Shown here in pieces: positions 55,438 to 64,000 of a stretch of 64,000 bases of DNA (positions are counted from its first letter, which is position 1; each line of letters begins with the position of its first letter). A program made the translations under genes and the position numbers. A model generated the notes under the pieces. That model had not been told where the DNA came from. It searched no databases and was given only the letters and a program-made list of their open reading frames with translations. The DNA comes from Bdellovibrionales bacterium (lineage in GTDB: Bacteria > Bdellovibrionota > Bdellovibrionia > Bdellovibrionales > UBA1609): the NCBI GenBank assembly GCA_020630675.1, contig JAHDIR010000008.1, positions 17,214 to 81,213 of the forward strand, read 5' to 3'.

Positions 55438-55947
55438 ATGATGATCCCACGCCTTAAAGAATCTAAAAAATGGTCCTCCCTCCCTAAAGAACTACTTGAA
55501 CAAATTGAGGGAATATTCGCTGAAACCTTTGAAAAAAACCTCTCAAACTGCAAAGTGATTGCTCAAGGTCGTATTTACAGCAAAGAATTGCTCCTTAGAG
55601 TGGGCTATATTGAGGCTGGACGCTTAAAACAAAATAACTTTGAATGCTCTTTTCCTTACTCAAAATCTAAAGACAACGTTATGAACTTAGTTCACGCTGG
55701 CATTGATAGCCTGGGCTCGATGATGCAAGAGCATTTCAGCAAGAAAGAAACTGATTTCCCTGAAGATTGGACCGAATTCAAGGTGGAAAATAAAATACTC
55801 TTTTTAAAATTTAGCACTGAAAACAGTGACCTCGAAGAACAAGCTAATAAACTTCTTGGCCTACACGAAGAAGGCCTGGTCAAAGGTAATGACCCAAAAG
55901 AAGACATTGATGTTGCCAAAAAAACTATGGGCATCGACGAAGACTAA
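55438..55947 (+). CDS. Small cytosolic protein of unknown function
   Basis: Protein of 169 residues with no signal or membrane segment. It contains a helical N-terminus (LPKELLEQIEGIFAETFEKNL), a strand-rich middle (GRIYSKELLLRVGYIEAG, NNFECSFPYS) and an acidic C-terminal tail (KEDIDVAKKTMGIDED). No family recognised. Start may be either of two adjacent ATG codons (55438, 55441); no clear ribosome site. It is divergent from miaB. About 290 nt of gene-free, AT-rich sequence follows. Confidence 0.7.
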   Translation: MMIPRLKESKKWSSLPKELLEQIEGIFAETFEKNLSNCKVIAQGRIYSKELLLRVGYIEAGRLKQNNFECSFPYSKSKDNVMNLVHAGIDSLGSMMQEHFSKKETDFPEDWTEFKVENKILFLKFSTENSDLEEQANKLLGLHEEGLVKGNDPKEDIDVAKKTMGIDED

Positions 55948-56237
55948 AGCCTTTTGCGTGCGTCCCTTGGGCTTTCACCCAACCTTCTTAAGTAACTAAT
56001 TATACTTAATTTTTTTGCTACAGCGCCAATTTTTTAATTTTTCATAAAAAAAATTATAATTTTGTGACCTTTACATAGGTTAAACAGTCTTACTTTACAG
56101 AGGCAGAGATGAGCACCAACATAAACAGGGCTTTTCCCCAAAAAAGTGCTTAAAACCTGACCTCTCAACATTTTATTCAAATATTTCTAGCTTCTCTAAG
56201 AAGGCCTGGAAAGTATTTGCAAAAGGAGAGTACGACT

Positions 56238-56639
56238 ATGAAATTCAGACTAGATCCAAAAAGACTGGGAAGTATCCTTGGGCAGCTTAGACAAAAGTCA
56301 TCGATGAGCCAGGCGAAGATTTCCAAAATATGCCAGGTGAACTCCCCCCAGTACATCTCCAACATAGAAAGAGGGCAATGTCTTCCTTCTCTAAAAATCC
56401 TTAAAATTATGCTTAGCGAATACAACGTAAATGCAGAAGATAAAAACAGACTTATCTCTTTATTTTTAGAAGCTGCACATGCTGAAATTGAAAATATTTT
56501 TAATGCAGAAACTAAGGCTCCAACAAAAATAGAATCTGTACCTGAAAATCCTATCAGCAGCCCCCCCACTGAAGATCGTTCATCTTACTGTTCAATGGAA
56601 GGACACCTTCCATCACTCTCTGCAGCCAGAAGCGGGTAA
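56238..56639 (+). CDS. XRE-family helix-turn-helix regulator
   Basis: Protein of 133 residues from the ATG at 56238, preceded by AAGGAGAG; a TTG at 56217 lies before that site. A Cro/C1-type HTH covers about residues 8-60: LGQLRQKSSMSQAKISKICQ and SPQYISNIERGQCLPSLKIL. The C-terminal part (about 75-133) is a helix plus a proline/serine-rich tail, with no recognised ligand domain. The gene lies 90 nt upstream of a LysR-type regulator on the same strand. Target genes unknown. Confidence 0.85.
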   Translation: MKFRLDPKRLGSILGQLRQKSSMSQAKISKICQVNSPQYISNIERGQCLPSLKILKIMLSEYNVNAEDKNRLISLFLEAAHAEIENIFNAETKAPTKIESVPENPISSPPTEDRSSYCSMEGHLPSLSAARSG

Positions 56640-56729
56640 AAAACTGGCCACACTGATCTTATGTGGCTATTTTTTACATTCATCAGATATGCATTGACCT
56701 AAAAACATTCCTTCTGTAGATGTTTTTTA

Positions 56730-57611
56730 ATGGAAAGAAATCTAGAGCTTAATCATTTGAAATACTTCTATTACACCGTTCTTGAGGGAGGAGTGGCTCA
56801 AGCCGCCAACCGCCTCAACGTTCAGCAACCCGTCGTCAGCAAAATGCTAAAAACCTTAGAGGAAAATTTTGGACAGCCACTTTTTTGGAAAAAAGGGCGA
56901 ACCAAAAGCCTCACCGACTACGGCCAGCTCATTTTCCGCCACACTCAGGTTGTGTTTGCTGAAATTAATAAAATACAGCATACGTCCAACCATCCACAAG
57001 AAATCAGAGGACTACTTAATATAGCTGCCGCTGAACCTATTGCTAATTATCTTTTAGCTCCAGTATTTACAAAGCTAATTACAGAGTTTCCCAACCTCAA
57101 CTACAATGTTCATACGGGCACCCAAGCCCAAGTGATAGACCTTATAAGTGAAGGCTCTCTCGAAGCAGGATGTTTTTTTTATATTTATAATTTACCTAAA
57201 GAACTTGAAATTGCCACCAGAATTCCTTTTCGCTTTAAATTAGTCGTTAAAAAAAGTGAAGCTAAAAACGTAGATGTTATTCAATCCTTCATAGGCTCAC
57301 GTGAAATTGAAGACCTTTCCAGTCACAAGTTTCCAACAGTAGACTTACTGAGAGAAAAATACCCTGACACACGCATCACCTTTTCATCCAACAGCATCAC
57401 TCTTCACAAACAGCTGGTAAAAGCTGGCAAAGGCGTGTCTATAATGCCGGAGTTTATGGTTAAAAAAGAGCTTTCTCAAAACCAATTTGTCGACTTGTAT
57501 CCTAAGAAAAAGTTTGTTTGGGACCTACTTGTCGCTAAAAGAAAATCTAGCCACTTCAGTTCACCCGCCCAAGCTTTTGTTGACAAACTTTCAGCTCTTG
57601 GCGAAAAATAA
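56730..57611 (+). CDS. LysR-family transcriptional regulator
   Basis: LTTR of 293 residues. N-terminal winged helix at about residues 5-65 (LKYFYYTVLEGGVAQAANRL, NVQQPVVSKMLKTLEENFGQ, LFWKKGR), then the periplasmic-binding-protein-like effector domain (about 90-293; GLLNIAAAEPIANYLLAP). Effector and targets cannot be read from sequence. LysR regulators often control an adjacent divergent gene, but here the upstream gene is the XRE gene on the same strand, so no obvious target is next door. Confidence 0.92.
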   Translation: MERNLELNHLKYFYYTVLEGGVAQAANRLNVQQPVVSKMLKTLEENFGQPLFWKKGRTKSLTDYGQLIFRHTQVVFAEINKIQHTSNHPQEIRGLLNIAAAEPIANYLLAPVFTKLITEFPNLNYNVHTGTQAQVIDLISEGSLEAGCFFYIYNLPKELEIATRIPFRFKLVVKKSEAKNVDVIQSFIGSREIEDLSSHKFPTVDLLREKYPDTRITFSSNSITLHKQLVKAGKGVSIMPEFMVKKELSQNQFVDLYPKKKFVWDLLVAKRKSSHFSSPAQAFVDKLSALGEK

Positions 57612-57651
57612 AAAAAGTAAAGTTTTTCTGTAGCTTTTTATCTCTCTAATT

Positions 57652-57692
57652 AAAAAGCTCATTAAAATAACCCTTAGTTATTTCGATGAGCT
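57652..57692 (-). terminator. Rho-independent terminator of the H1-like gene
   Basis: Two stacked stems, AGCTCAT/ATGAGCT and AAATAAC/GTTATTT, with a 2x2 internal loop. Read on the minus strand it is followed by TTTTTAATT, 29 nt after the stop at 57721. Confidence 0.75.
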
Positions 57693-57720
57693 AATTATTA
57701 ATGATTTTTTATAGGTGATA

Positions 57721-58626
57721 CTAATAATCGTCGTCGGAGCGCATGCCATCATCCATGCTTGTCCCACGCATTTCATTGATGAGATCTTGAGCTTCTTCTG
57801 ATTCTTCTTCGTCATTTGAGCTTTCATCTATTTCAAGCTCTCGAATGGCCATCATAAAGTCTTTGTCAGATTTTAGGTCTTTTCTAAGCATATCAATAAA
57901 TTTAAGTGGGTACTTTGCCGTTAATTCATCGATATATTTTTCGAGCTTACCTTCAGAAATGATTTTTTTACGAACCTGAATTCGCTTCCAGTGCAATAAG
58001 TAATGGTATCGGCAGTAGCCATCAACAACTCCGAGCTGATCACAATCGGAAACTTTACAATACCTGCGCCCTTCAGCATCGGTGAGTATTATTTCTTCTT
58101 CAAAGCCGTCTTCCTCTTCAAACTCTTCTTCAAAAATTTCTGGAGCTGTAGATGCTTTTTTCTCTTCTTCAGGTGCAGGGTCTTTCTTTTTCTTTTTACC
58201 TGTAATTTTCTCAGCCACAGCTTTCATTTTTTGTGCAACCACTTTAGTTACACTCTTTTTAGGAACTGCTTTTTTAGAAACTTTCTTTTTAGGAGCAACC
58301 TTTTTTGGGGCGACTTTCTTTTTAACTACTTTTTTCTTAACAGCTTTTTTAGCCACTTTCTTTTTAGTGGCTTTTTTTGCAACCTTTTTTTTGGTTGTTG
58401 CCTTAGCTTTTTTCTTAGTGGCTGTTTTTTTAGCCACTTTTTTGCTAACAGCCTTCTTTTTTGGCGTAGCTTTCTTTTGAGCCGATTTTTTAACGACTTT
58501 CTTTTTGACTACTTTTTTTGCAGCCTTCTTTTTTGCTACCTTTTTTTTAGTCTTAGCTTTTGAGCTCACGCTAGAGCTTTTTGCCACTTTCTTTTTTTTC
58601 GTAACTTTCTTTTTCTTTTTAGCCAT
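57721..58626 (-). CDS. Lysine-rich histone H1-like protein with Cys/His-containing C-terminal domain
   Basis: Protein of 301 residues from the ATG at 58626 (a TTG at 58662 extends it by 12 residues). Residues 1-160 are almost only Lys, Ala, Val and Thr with KKAVKKK and KKVAKK repeats, like the C-terminal tail of histone H1 and bacterial Hc1/AlgP-type proteins, and should bind DNA without sequence specificity. An acidic stretch (FEEEFEEEDGFEEE) follows, then a conserved-looking domain with Cys-x4-Cys-x9-Cys-x2-His (RRYCKVSDC ... DGYCRYHY) that may bind zinc, a helical part (LHWKRIQVRKKIISEGKLEK) and an acidic tail. Nucleoid role is inferred. Confidence 0.82.
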   Translation of the reverse strand: MAKKKKKVTKKKKVAKSSSVSSKAKTKKKVAKKKAAKKVVKKKVVKKSAQKKATPKKKAVSKKVAKKTATKKKAKATTKKKVAKKATKKKVAKKAVKKKVVKKKVAPKKVAPKKKVSKKAVPKKSVTKVVAQKMKAVAEKITGKKKKKDPAPEEEKKASTAPEIFEEEFEEEDGFEEEIILTDAEGRRYCKVSDCDQLGVVDGYCRYHYLLHWKRIQVRKKIISEGKLEKYIDELTAKYPLKFIDMLRKDLKSDKDFMMAIRELEIDESSNDEEESEEAQDLINEMRGTSMDDGMRSDDDY

Positions 58627-58842
58627 GTAGGCAACAATGATGTATTTTAAGAATAAGGTCAAGCTCAGAACTCATCTTAAGTCTTCTCAAACCAAACTCA
58701 TTATATTTATGGCTCACTGTCTAAGGGGCTAAAATTCTTGACACAAACTACCAGATGACTGAAGTTTATCGACGTATAGCCTCCAGATTACGACACGATT
58801 TCACACGCCTGGAGCTGACATTATTCAATGAGGGAGGAACCA

Positions 58843-60018
58843 ATGAAAGACACTTTTATTATCAGTGCCAAAAGAACGCCAGTGGGCTCATTTCAAGGCC
58901 AACTAAGCTCGGTCACGGCCCCACAATTAGGAGCCAATGCCATTCAATCGGCTTTAGAGTCAGCAAAAATTCCTGCTGAAGCCATTCAAGAGTGCATTAT
59001 GGGGCAAGTGCTTACCGCTGGGAGCGGACAAGCGCCGGCTCGTCAAGCAGCCATCCATTCAGGACTTCCTACCTCTGTACCTTGCATGACTATTAACAAA
59101 GTTTGTGGATCTGGTTTAAAAGCCGTTATGTTAGCCTCCGACTCTATCGCCTTGGGACGAACGCAAGCCGCTGTTGCTGGTGGTCAAGAAAATATGAGCT
59201 TAGCTCCCCACCTTCTGCAAAAGTCTCGGGCAGGCTTTAGAATGGGTGATGTTAAAATGAGCGACTCTATGATCATGGATGGCCTCTGGGACCCTTACAA
59301 CAACTTTCACATGGGAATGGCTGCCGAACTTTGTGTTAAAGAATATAAAACTAGCCGAGAAGAACAAGATAACTTTGCCATCGAAAGCTATAAAAAAGCC
59401 CAACTCGCCCAAGAAAAAGGTTACTTCTCCAATGAACTTAGCTCAGTTGAAGTCAAAAGCCGCAAGGCCAGCACTATTATTGATAGTGATGAAGAACCGA
59501 CTAAAGCGAAATTTGATAAAATTCCTGCCCTTCGCCCTGCCTTCGAAAAAGAAGGAACCATCACTGCCGCGAATGCCAGTAAAATTAATGATGGTGCGGC
59601 TGCTCTTGTTTTAGCCAATGAAGAAAAAGTCAAAGAACATGGCTTGCAACCCATGGCAAAGATTGTAGCTCAAGCCACTTTTGCCCATGATCCAAAGTGG
59701 TTCACTACAGCTCCTGTAGGAGCAATGAAAAAAGCTCTTGCAATGGCCAATTTAACGGCTAACGACATTGACCTTTATGAAATCAATGAGGCTTTTAGTG
59801 TTGTTACAATGGCTGCAATGAAGGACCTAAAAATCAGCGATAACAAAGTCAATATAAATGGTGGTGCTGTCGCTATTGGTCACCCCATTGGTGCAAGTGG
59901 TGCCCGCATCTTCACAACCCTAATTCACTCTCTTCACACTTATGATAAAAAGTTTGGCTTAGCCACATTATGTATAGGTGGCGGGGAAGCTGTGGCTGTC
60001 ATCGTGGAGAGAGTATGA
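58843..60018 (+). CDS. Acetyl-CoA acetyltransferase (thiolase)
   Basis: Biosynthetic-type thiolase of 391 residues joining two acetyl-CoA or splitting acetoacetyl-CoA. From the ATG at 58843 (GGGAGG five nt upstream; an ATG at 58828 precedes that site), Cys88 lies in [11 protein letters not shown], with [16 protein letters not shown] and [10 protein letters not shown] at the C-terminus. It overlaps the first CoA-transferase gene by ATGA, giving a thiolase-scoA-scoB ketone-body unit that would turn acetoacetate into two acetyl-CoA. Confidence 0.95.
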   Translation: MKDTFIISAKRTPVGSFQGQLSSVTAPQLGANAIQSALESAKIPAEAIQECIMGQVLTAGSGQAPARQAAIHSGLPTSVPCMTINKVCGSGLKAVMLASDSIALGRTQAAVAGGQENMSLAPHLLQKSRAGFRMGDVKMSDSMIMDGLWDPYNNFHMGMAAELCVKEYKTSREEQDNFAIESYKKAQLAQEKGYFSNELSSVEVKSRKASTIIDSDEEPTKAKFDKIPALRPAFEKEGTITAANASKINDGAAALVLANEEKVKEHGLQPMAKIVAQATFAHDPKWFTTAPVGAMKKALAMANLTANDIDLYEINEAFSVVTMAAMKDLKISDNKVNINGGAVAIGHPIGASGARIFTTLIHSLHTYDKKFGLATLCIGGGEAVAVIVERV

Positions 60019-60710
60019 GTAAAGTTTATAAAAATGCCACAGAGGCCATAGCTGGCATTGAAAGCAATATGACTCTTCTTCTTGGTGGGTTTGGGCTTTG
60101 TGGAATTCCAGAAAATTGCATAGCGGCCCTCAAAGAATCAGGAGCCAAAAACCTAACCTGCGTATCTAATAACGCTGGAGTGGATGATTTTGGCCTGGGC
60201 CTTTTACTTCAAAGCCGACAAATAAAAAAAATGATTTCTAGTTATGTTGGTGAAAATGCCACCTTTGAAAAACAATTTCTCGATGGTGATTTAGATGTAG
60301 AGCTCACTCCACAGGGAACTCTCGCCGAAAGACTTAGAGCTGGCGGCGCTGGCATACCAGCATTTTATACGCCGACTGGAGTAGGCACTTTAGTGGCTGA
60401 AAATAAAGAAGAACGTGAGTTTGATGGTCGAAAATTTATATTAGAAAAAGCCATTCGTGGTGACTTTGCCTATGTGAAAGCCTGGAAAGGAGATACCATG
60501 GGTAACTTAATATACAAAAAAACGGCCCGAAACTTCAACCCTATGATTGCCACAGCAGGACGCATAACTATTGCCGAAGTTGAACATTTAGTCGAGCCCG
60601 GTGAACTTGAGCCTGATCAAATTCATACTCCAGGAATTTTCGTACAAAGAATATTTCAAGGAAGTCACTATGAAAAAAGAATCGAGCAACTAACCATAAG
60701 TGAGAGCTAA
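60015..60710 (+). CDS. scoA: 3-oxoacid CoA-transferase subunit A
   Basis: Alpha subunit of succinyl-CoA:3-ketoacid (or acetate/acetoacetate) CoA-transferase, 231 residues. The ATG at 60015 overlaps the thiolase stop as [20 protein letters not shown] (about residues 27-42) and the [17 protein letters not shown] segment are typical of the alpha subunit. It needs subunit B, encoded 2 nt downstream. Whether succinyl-CoA, acetyl-CoA or butyryl-CoA is the donor cannot be told from sequence. Confidence 0.94.
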   Translation: MSKVYKNATEAIAGIESNMTLLLGGFGLCGIPENCIAALKESGAKNLTCVSNNAGVDDFGLGLLLQSRQIKKMISSYVGENATFEKQFLDGDLDVELTPQGTLAERLRAGGAGIPAFYTPTGVGTLVAENKEEREFDGRKFILEKAIRGDFAYVKAWKGDTMGNLIYKKTARNFNPMIATAGRITIAEVEHLVEPGELEPDQIHTPGIFVQRIFQGSHYEKRIEQLTISES

Positions 60711-60712
60711 AG

Positions 60713-61369
60713 ATGGGATTAAATAGAAATCAAATTGCGCAAAGAATATCCAACGAAGTCGAAGACGGTTTTGTCGTTAATTTAGGCATAGGCATCCCTA
60801 CACTTGTTGCCAACTTTATTCCCGACGAACTTGATGTTGTTTTACAAAGTGAAAATGGCTTACTAGGCATGGGCCCCTTTCCTAGCAAAGAAAATGTTGA
60901 TGCCGACCTCATAAACGCAGGTAAACAAACCATCTCAACGGTTCCAGGCTCTAGCTTTTTTTCTTCTGCAGATAGCTTTGCCATGATTCGCGGGGGTCAT
61001 GTTGACCTCACTGTTTTAGGCGCCATGCAAGTAGATATTTATGGCAGTATTGCCAACTGGATGATTCCCGGAAAAATGGTCAAGGGAATGGGCGGAGCCA
61101 TGGATTTAGTGGCCGGCGCACAAAGAGTGATCGTAGCCATGCAACATATGGATAAAAAAGGAAACTCAAAATTATTGACCAACTGTAACCTTCCTCTCAC
61201 TGGTATTCATTGCATTAACAAAGTTGTGACAGACATGGGAGTTTTAAATATTAAAGGACAACAGTTCGAAATTATTGAAGTTGCTCCAGGACTTAACCCA
61301 GAAGATGTTTTAAAAGCCACAGAAGGTAAGGCTGTTATTCACCCAGATGTAAAAGAAATGACTTTTTAA
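60713..61369 (+). CDS. scoB: 3-oxoacid CoA-transferase subunit B
   Basis: Beta subunit, 218 residues, with the catalytic Glu in QSENGLLGMGP and the GIGIPTLVANF loop near the N-terminus. The active-site Glu forms the thioester intermediate. The gene is coupled to scoA with a 2-nt gap. It ends 4 nt from the stop of the convergent pyk gene, and I see no terminator between them. Confidence 0.94.
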   Translation: MGLNRNQIAQRISNEVEDGFVVNLGIGIPTLVANFIPDELDVVLQSENGLLGMGPFPSKENVDADLINAGKQTISTVPGSSFFSSADSFAMIRGGHVDLTVLGAMQVDIYGSIANWMIPGKMVKGMGGAMDLVAGAQRVIVAMQHMDKKGNSKLLTNCNLPLTGIHCINKVVTDMGVLNIKGQQFEIIEVAPGLNPEDVLKATEGKAVIHPDVKEMTF

Positions 61370-61373
61370 GAAA

Positions 61374-62846
61374 CTATAAACGACAACGCAAAGGAAGCTC
61401 GTCTTGAGACAAAGGTGATGAGCTGCCTTTGATTGTATGAACAATAATAGAGTTTGTTTTGGCTTTAGATAAAACAGGAACCCCCAGAGTTAAAACAATT
61501 TTATTTCCCTCTTGAACTAACCCGTACTTCAGCAATACTTCTTCTACATGTTCAATAGCTTCGTCAGTAGATTGATACTGCTCAATGGAAAAAGTTTGAA
61601 TTCCCCATGGCAACTCTAATCGATTTAAAGTGTCTTGATTTTTTGTCATTGCAATGACTCTTGCCCTTGGTCGAAACCCTGAAATCAGAGTCGCTGTTTT
61701 TCCAGTGGTGGTTAAACAAACAATGGCCGTGGCGCTTATTTTCATAGCTGTCAAACAAGCACTGGCCGCCACCGACTGCGGCACACTGACGTCTTCACGA
61801 TCGAGAGAAATATCATAATAATAAAAGCCCTCGCCGGACTCAACCTCTCTAATAATTTCATGCATGGTTGAAATACATTTAAAAGGATGGTCTCCACTGG
61901 CCGTCTCAGCCGAAAGCATCAGGGCGTCGGAACCATCTAAAACTGCATTAGCGACATCAGTGACTTCAGCCCTAGTTGGTCTTGGGTTATGAACCATACT
62001 ATCTAACATTTGCGTGGCTGTAATCACTGGGCGATCCATCTCATTACAAAGCGCAATGATTTTTTTTTGCATAGCAGGAAGTGTGGAGTGCCCCACCTCG
62101 ATAGCAAGGTCTCCCCTAGCGACCATAACGGCATCACTTAAACGTATAATTTCTTCTAAGTTATCAATAGCCTCTAACATTTCAATTTTTGCTATGAGCT
62201 TAACTTTTGGGTTTTTTTCATTCACTAACGAACGAAGCACTTCCATATCTTGACCACGCCGAACAAAACTTAATGCTATATAGTCGACATTATTTTTTAA
62301 ACCAAATTCAAGGTCGACTCTATCTTTAGGAGTGAGGCAATCAATCGGCAAATCTAAACCTGGTAAATTGATGCCTTTGCGGTTTTTAAGTTCCCCTCCA
62401 TAAATAACCTTACAGATAACGTTTGGACCTTTAATGTCTTCAACCAATAGCTCAAATAATCCATCATCCATTAAAATTTTAACACCTGGTTTGCAAACAG
62501 TGGCTATATGTTCAAAGTCGGTGGGGATTTTTCCGGGCTCGCCCTCTTTTATTTGATGAGATATGGTGACCGTTTCACCTTCAGCCAAAGTAATGGAGCC
62601 ATCTTTAAATTGACCCACTCTAATTTTAGGCCCTTGTAAGTCTTGAAGAAGAGTTACTGGAGCTTTTAACTCTTTTGAAAGCTCTCTAATGGTTTGAATG
62701 GTAAAAAGATGATCTTCGTGGGTTCCATGAGAAAAATTTAACCGAGCTACATTCAGCCCAGATTCAATAGCTTGTTTTAAAGCTTCACGAGTGGATAATG
62801 AAGGGCCAATAGTTGCGACGATTTTTGCTCTGCGTTCTGATAACAT
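61374..62846 (-). CDS. pyk: Pyruvate kinase
   Basis: Pyruvate kinase of 490 residues converting phosphoenolpyruvate and ADP to pyruvate and ATP. ATIGPSL and LNFSHGTHEDH at the N-terminus, KIEMLEAIDNL and VMVARGDLAIEVG in the barrel, and the C-terminal allosteric domain (about 350-480, with SASGDHP-like AETASGDHPF and VCLTTTGKTA) are all in place. Monocistronic as far as can be seen. With maeB, gives two routes to pyruvate in this window. Confidence 0.96.
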   Translation of the reverse strand: MLSERRAKIVATIGPSLSTREALKQAIESGLNVARLNFSHGTHEDHLFTIQTIRELSKELKAPVTLLQDLQGPKIRVGQFKDGSITLAEGETVTISHQIKEGEPGKIPTDFEHIATVCKPGVKILMDDGLFELLVEDIKGPNVICKVIYGGELKNRKGINLPGLDLPIDCLTPKDRVDLEFGLKNNVDYIALSFVRRGQDMEVLRSLVNEKNPKVKLIAKIEMLEAIDNLEEIIRLSDAVMVARGDLAIEVGHSTLPAMQKKIIALCNEMDRPVITATQMLDSMVHNPRPTRAEVTDVANAVLDGSDALMLSAETASGDHPFKCISTMHEIIREVESGEGFYYYDISLDREDVSVPQSVAASACLTAMKISATAIVCLTTTGKTATLISGFRPRARVIAMTKNQDTLNRLELPWGIQTFSIEQYQSTDEAIEHVEEVLLKYGLVQEGNKIVLTLGVPVLSKAKTNSIIVHTIKGSSSPLSQDELPLRCRL

Positions 62847-62961
62847 ATGACATTATAAGCATTAATTCGAAAGAAAGCCTATTTCTTTTTTTTTACTTTG
62901 CTGTTTTCTTGAAAAAAAAGTTAACTCCAATATCGCCCATTACAACAACTTAAACAAATAG

Positions 62962-63843
62962 CTACAAGACAATCAACAGAGCATAGACCCAAGACCACAT
63001 AACTAAAACACTAGCCATAAAAGAAAGAGCCTGAAAACTAATAAATATTTTATTTTCATTAGAAAAATCCCAGCGCTCAAGCTCATCATCAGATTTGTCA
63101 AAAATACGTCGATTTAAAGTTTTTTCTTCAAAATAGTTAACGGTCGCAGACACTAAAAAATTTATAGATATAAATGAGAAAAAAATTAGTCCCCAACGCT
63201 CTAGTTCGGAAAACTCAGCTGAACTACTCAAACGCACCTTACTGTACAAATAAAGAAAAAACCCAAGAGGCACCCCCCCGTACTTTAAAAGAACAAATGG
63301 CCATTTTTTAAGCCTCCAGAGCATACGTTTCCAAGAAACTAAAACACAACGACTGGTGAATATATAGCCATCAAATTTTGTAGCCGGCAGCAACTGCGGA
63401 CTATTATTTCGTAAAAATTCGACGACCTTGTGGTTATTTTGCAAAAAAGACAGAAACCTAAACTTCTCCCCTGATGGGAGCTCAATTTTAAATCCCCCAA
63501 AAAAACGTGGAGAAAACAAGGTTAAACTTAACTTTTCAATTTGGCGTAAATCAACTTTTTTAGTTTTTTTTCTGAATTGAATAAATAAAAAAGGTGTCTC
63601 TAAAACATATTTTGAAAAAATAATAGGACGTATGAAAAACAAAAGCCTAAATAAAATAGACAAAGGAACAACTGCCACTAAAATTAATTTAATAGTCGTT
63701 CCTATATAGGTTTCGGCAGATAACTTAACTATATTAATTCGCAAGAGCACACACAAGAAAATCAGGGTGGCCAACAGTACAAAATAATAAATTTTCTTGA
63801 TGGTCGGTCGGTATTCAAACTCAACTTTTTGCATGCTTATCAT
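62962..63843 (-). CDS. Integral membrane protein, function unknown
   Basis: Protein of 293 residues with about five membrane segments (near residues 18-36, 44-68, 176-196, 215-237 and 268-290). Between the second and third is a soluble domain of about 100 residues with strands (FGGFKIELPSGEKFRFLSFL) that may be PH-like. No family recognised. Two starts are possible, ATG 63843 and ATG 63834, and neither has a clear ribosome site. It starts 33 nt after the stop of the partial gene at the window edge. Confidence 0.65.
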   Translation of the reverse strand: MISMQKVEFEYRPTIKKIYYFVLLATLIFLCVLLRINIVKLSAETYIGTTIKLILVAVVPLSILFRLLFFIRPIIFSKYVLETPFLFIQFRKKTKKVDLRQIEKLSLTLFSPRFFGGFKIELPSGEKFRFLSFLQNNHKVVEFLRNNSPQLLPATKFDGYIFTSRCVLVSWKRMLWRLKKWPFVLLKYGGVPLGFFLYLYSKVRLSSSAEFSELERWGLIFFSFISINFLVSATVNYFEEKTLNRRIFDKSDDELERWDFSNENKIFISFQALSFMASVLVMWSWVYALLIVL

Positions 63844-63876
63844 TTTAAAGATAACCAGTAAAAATACAAACTATTT

Positions 63877-64000
63877 TCAAGATGGCTTATTGAGGTCTAT
63901 AAAATCATCATTTTTTTGTTGAAAAGAATTTTTTGACGCATCAGATGCCCGAGAAAGTCGTGAAACATACCTAGACACAAAAAAAACACTAAATAAAATA
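63877..64000 (-). CDS. C-terminal fragment of a protein, 5' end outside window
   Basis: Forty codons without a stop run from the right edge to a TGA at 63877-63879. They begin with a hydrophobic segment (ILFSVFFVSRYV) and continue with a polar tail (SRLSRASDASKNSFQQKNDD). This fits the end of a membrane protein that could be co-transcribed with the next gene. Too short to identify. Confidence 0.4.
   Translation of the reverse strand, partial: ILFSVFFVSRYVSRLSRASDASKNSFQQKNDDFIDLNKPS

Noticed and set aside
58003..58563. Long plus-strand reading frames rich in Phe and Leu opposite the H1-like gene
   Set aside because: They are the antisense image of the Lys/Ala-rich repeats; no ribosome site, no family, and low-complexity composition.
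1..64000. tRNA, rRNA, insertion sequences and prophage genes
   Set aside because: I scanned the gene-free gaps and all frames and saw no cloverleaf-like tRNA, transposase or phage protein; a tRNAscan run would be decisive.

Overview
The window is AT-rich, densely coded chromosomal DNA from a Gram-negative bacterium, with many secreted lipoproteins, outer-membrane barrels, a TonB system and frequent GTG or TTG starts. The mix suggests a predatory or heterotrophic bacterium of the Bdellovibrio / Bacteriovorax kind (Bdellovibrionota, formerly Deltaproteobacteria): fused IcmF, a bacterial SLC12-type cotransporter, a DUF151 nuclease beside miaB, and a lysine-rich histone H1-like protein with a Cys/His tail domain. 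This assignment is inferred from gene content; no rRNA or other decisive marker is present. I see no phage, transposon, CRISPR array or tRNA gene.

Layout. 1-4.3 kb: minus-strand acyl-CoA operon hbd - enoyl-CoA hydratase - icmF (icmF runs off the left edge). 4.5-9.5 kb: outer-membrane protein, a RelA/SpoT-like protein coupled to plsC, a lipoprotein and a secreted lipase-like hydrolase. 9.7-13 kb: ilvE and an egtB-egtD ergothioneine pair. 13.2-17.5 kb: secreted protein-glutaminase-like enzyme, lipoprotein, NAD(P)-binding protein and an anchored Ig-like protein. 17.5-24.8 kb: fadI-fadJ beta-oxidation pair, maeB and hflX. 24.8-30.1 kb: envelope proteins including an OmpA-family protein, and the SLC12-like transporter. 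30.5-38.8 kb: tonB, DUF4856 protein, imelysin-like protein, FecA-like receptor, fatty-acid hydroxylase-like protein and a small membrane protein, facing a diheme peroxidase. 39-46 kb: OsmC-YcaO fusion, OmpR-type regulator with a degenerate receiver, ankyrin lipoprotein and a FlgT-like pair. 46.2-55.3 kb: housekeeping genes miaB, DUF151, gamma carbonic anhydrase, guaB, guaA, dnaE. 55.4-58.6 kb: small unknown protein, XRE and LysR regulators and the H1-like protein. 58.8-64 kb: thiolase-scoAB, pyk and a membrane protein.

How the genes fit together. Three acyl-CoA modules (hbd/ech/icmF; fadI/fadJ; thiolase/scoAB) with maeB and pyk indicate use of fatty acids, branched acyl-CoAs and ketone-body-type compounds as carbon sources, feeding acetyl-CoA and pyruvate. 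No acyl-CoA dehydrogenase or ETF gene is in the window. The 30.5-38.8 kb cluster looks like one TonB-dependent uptake unit, probably for iron, and is the best candidate here for an under-described system. Other items worth a second look are the degenerate receiver, the OsmC-YcaO fusion, the protein-glutaminase-like secreted enzyme and the Cys/His-tailed H1-like protein.
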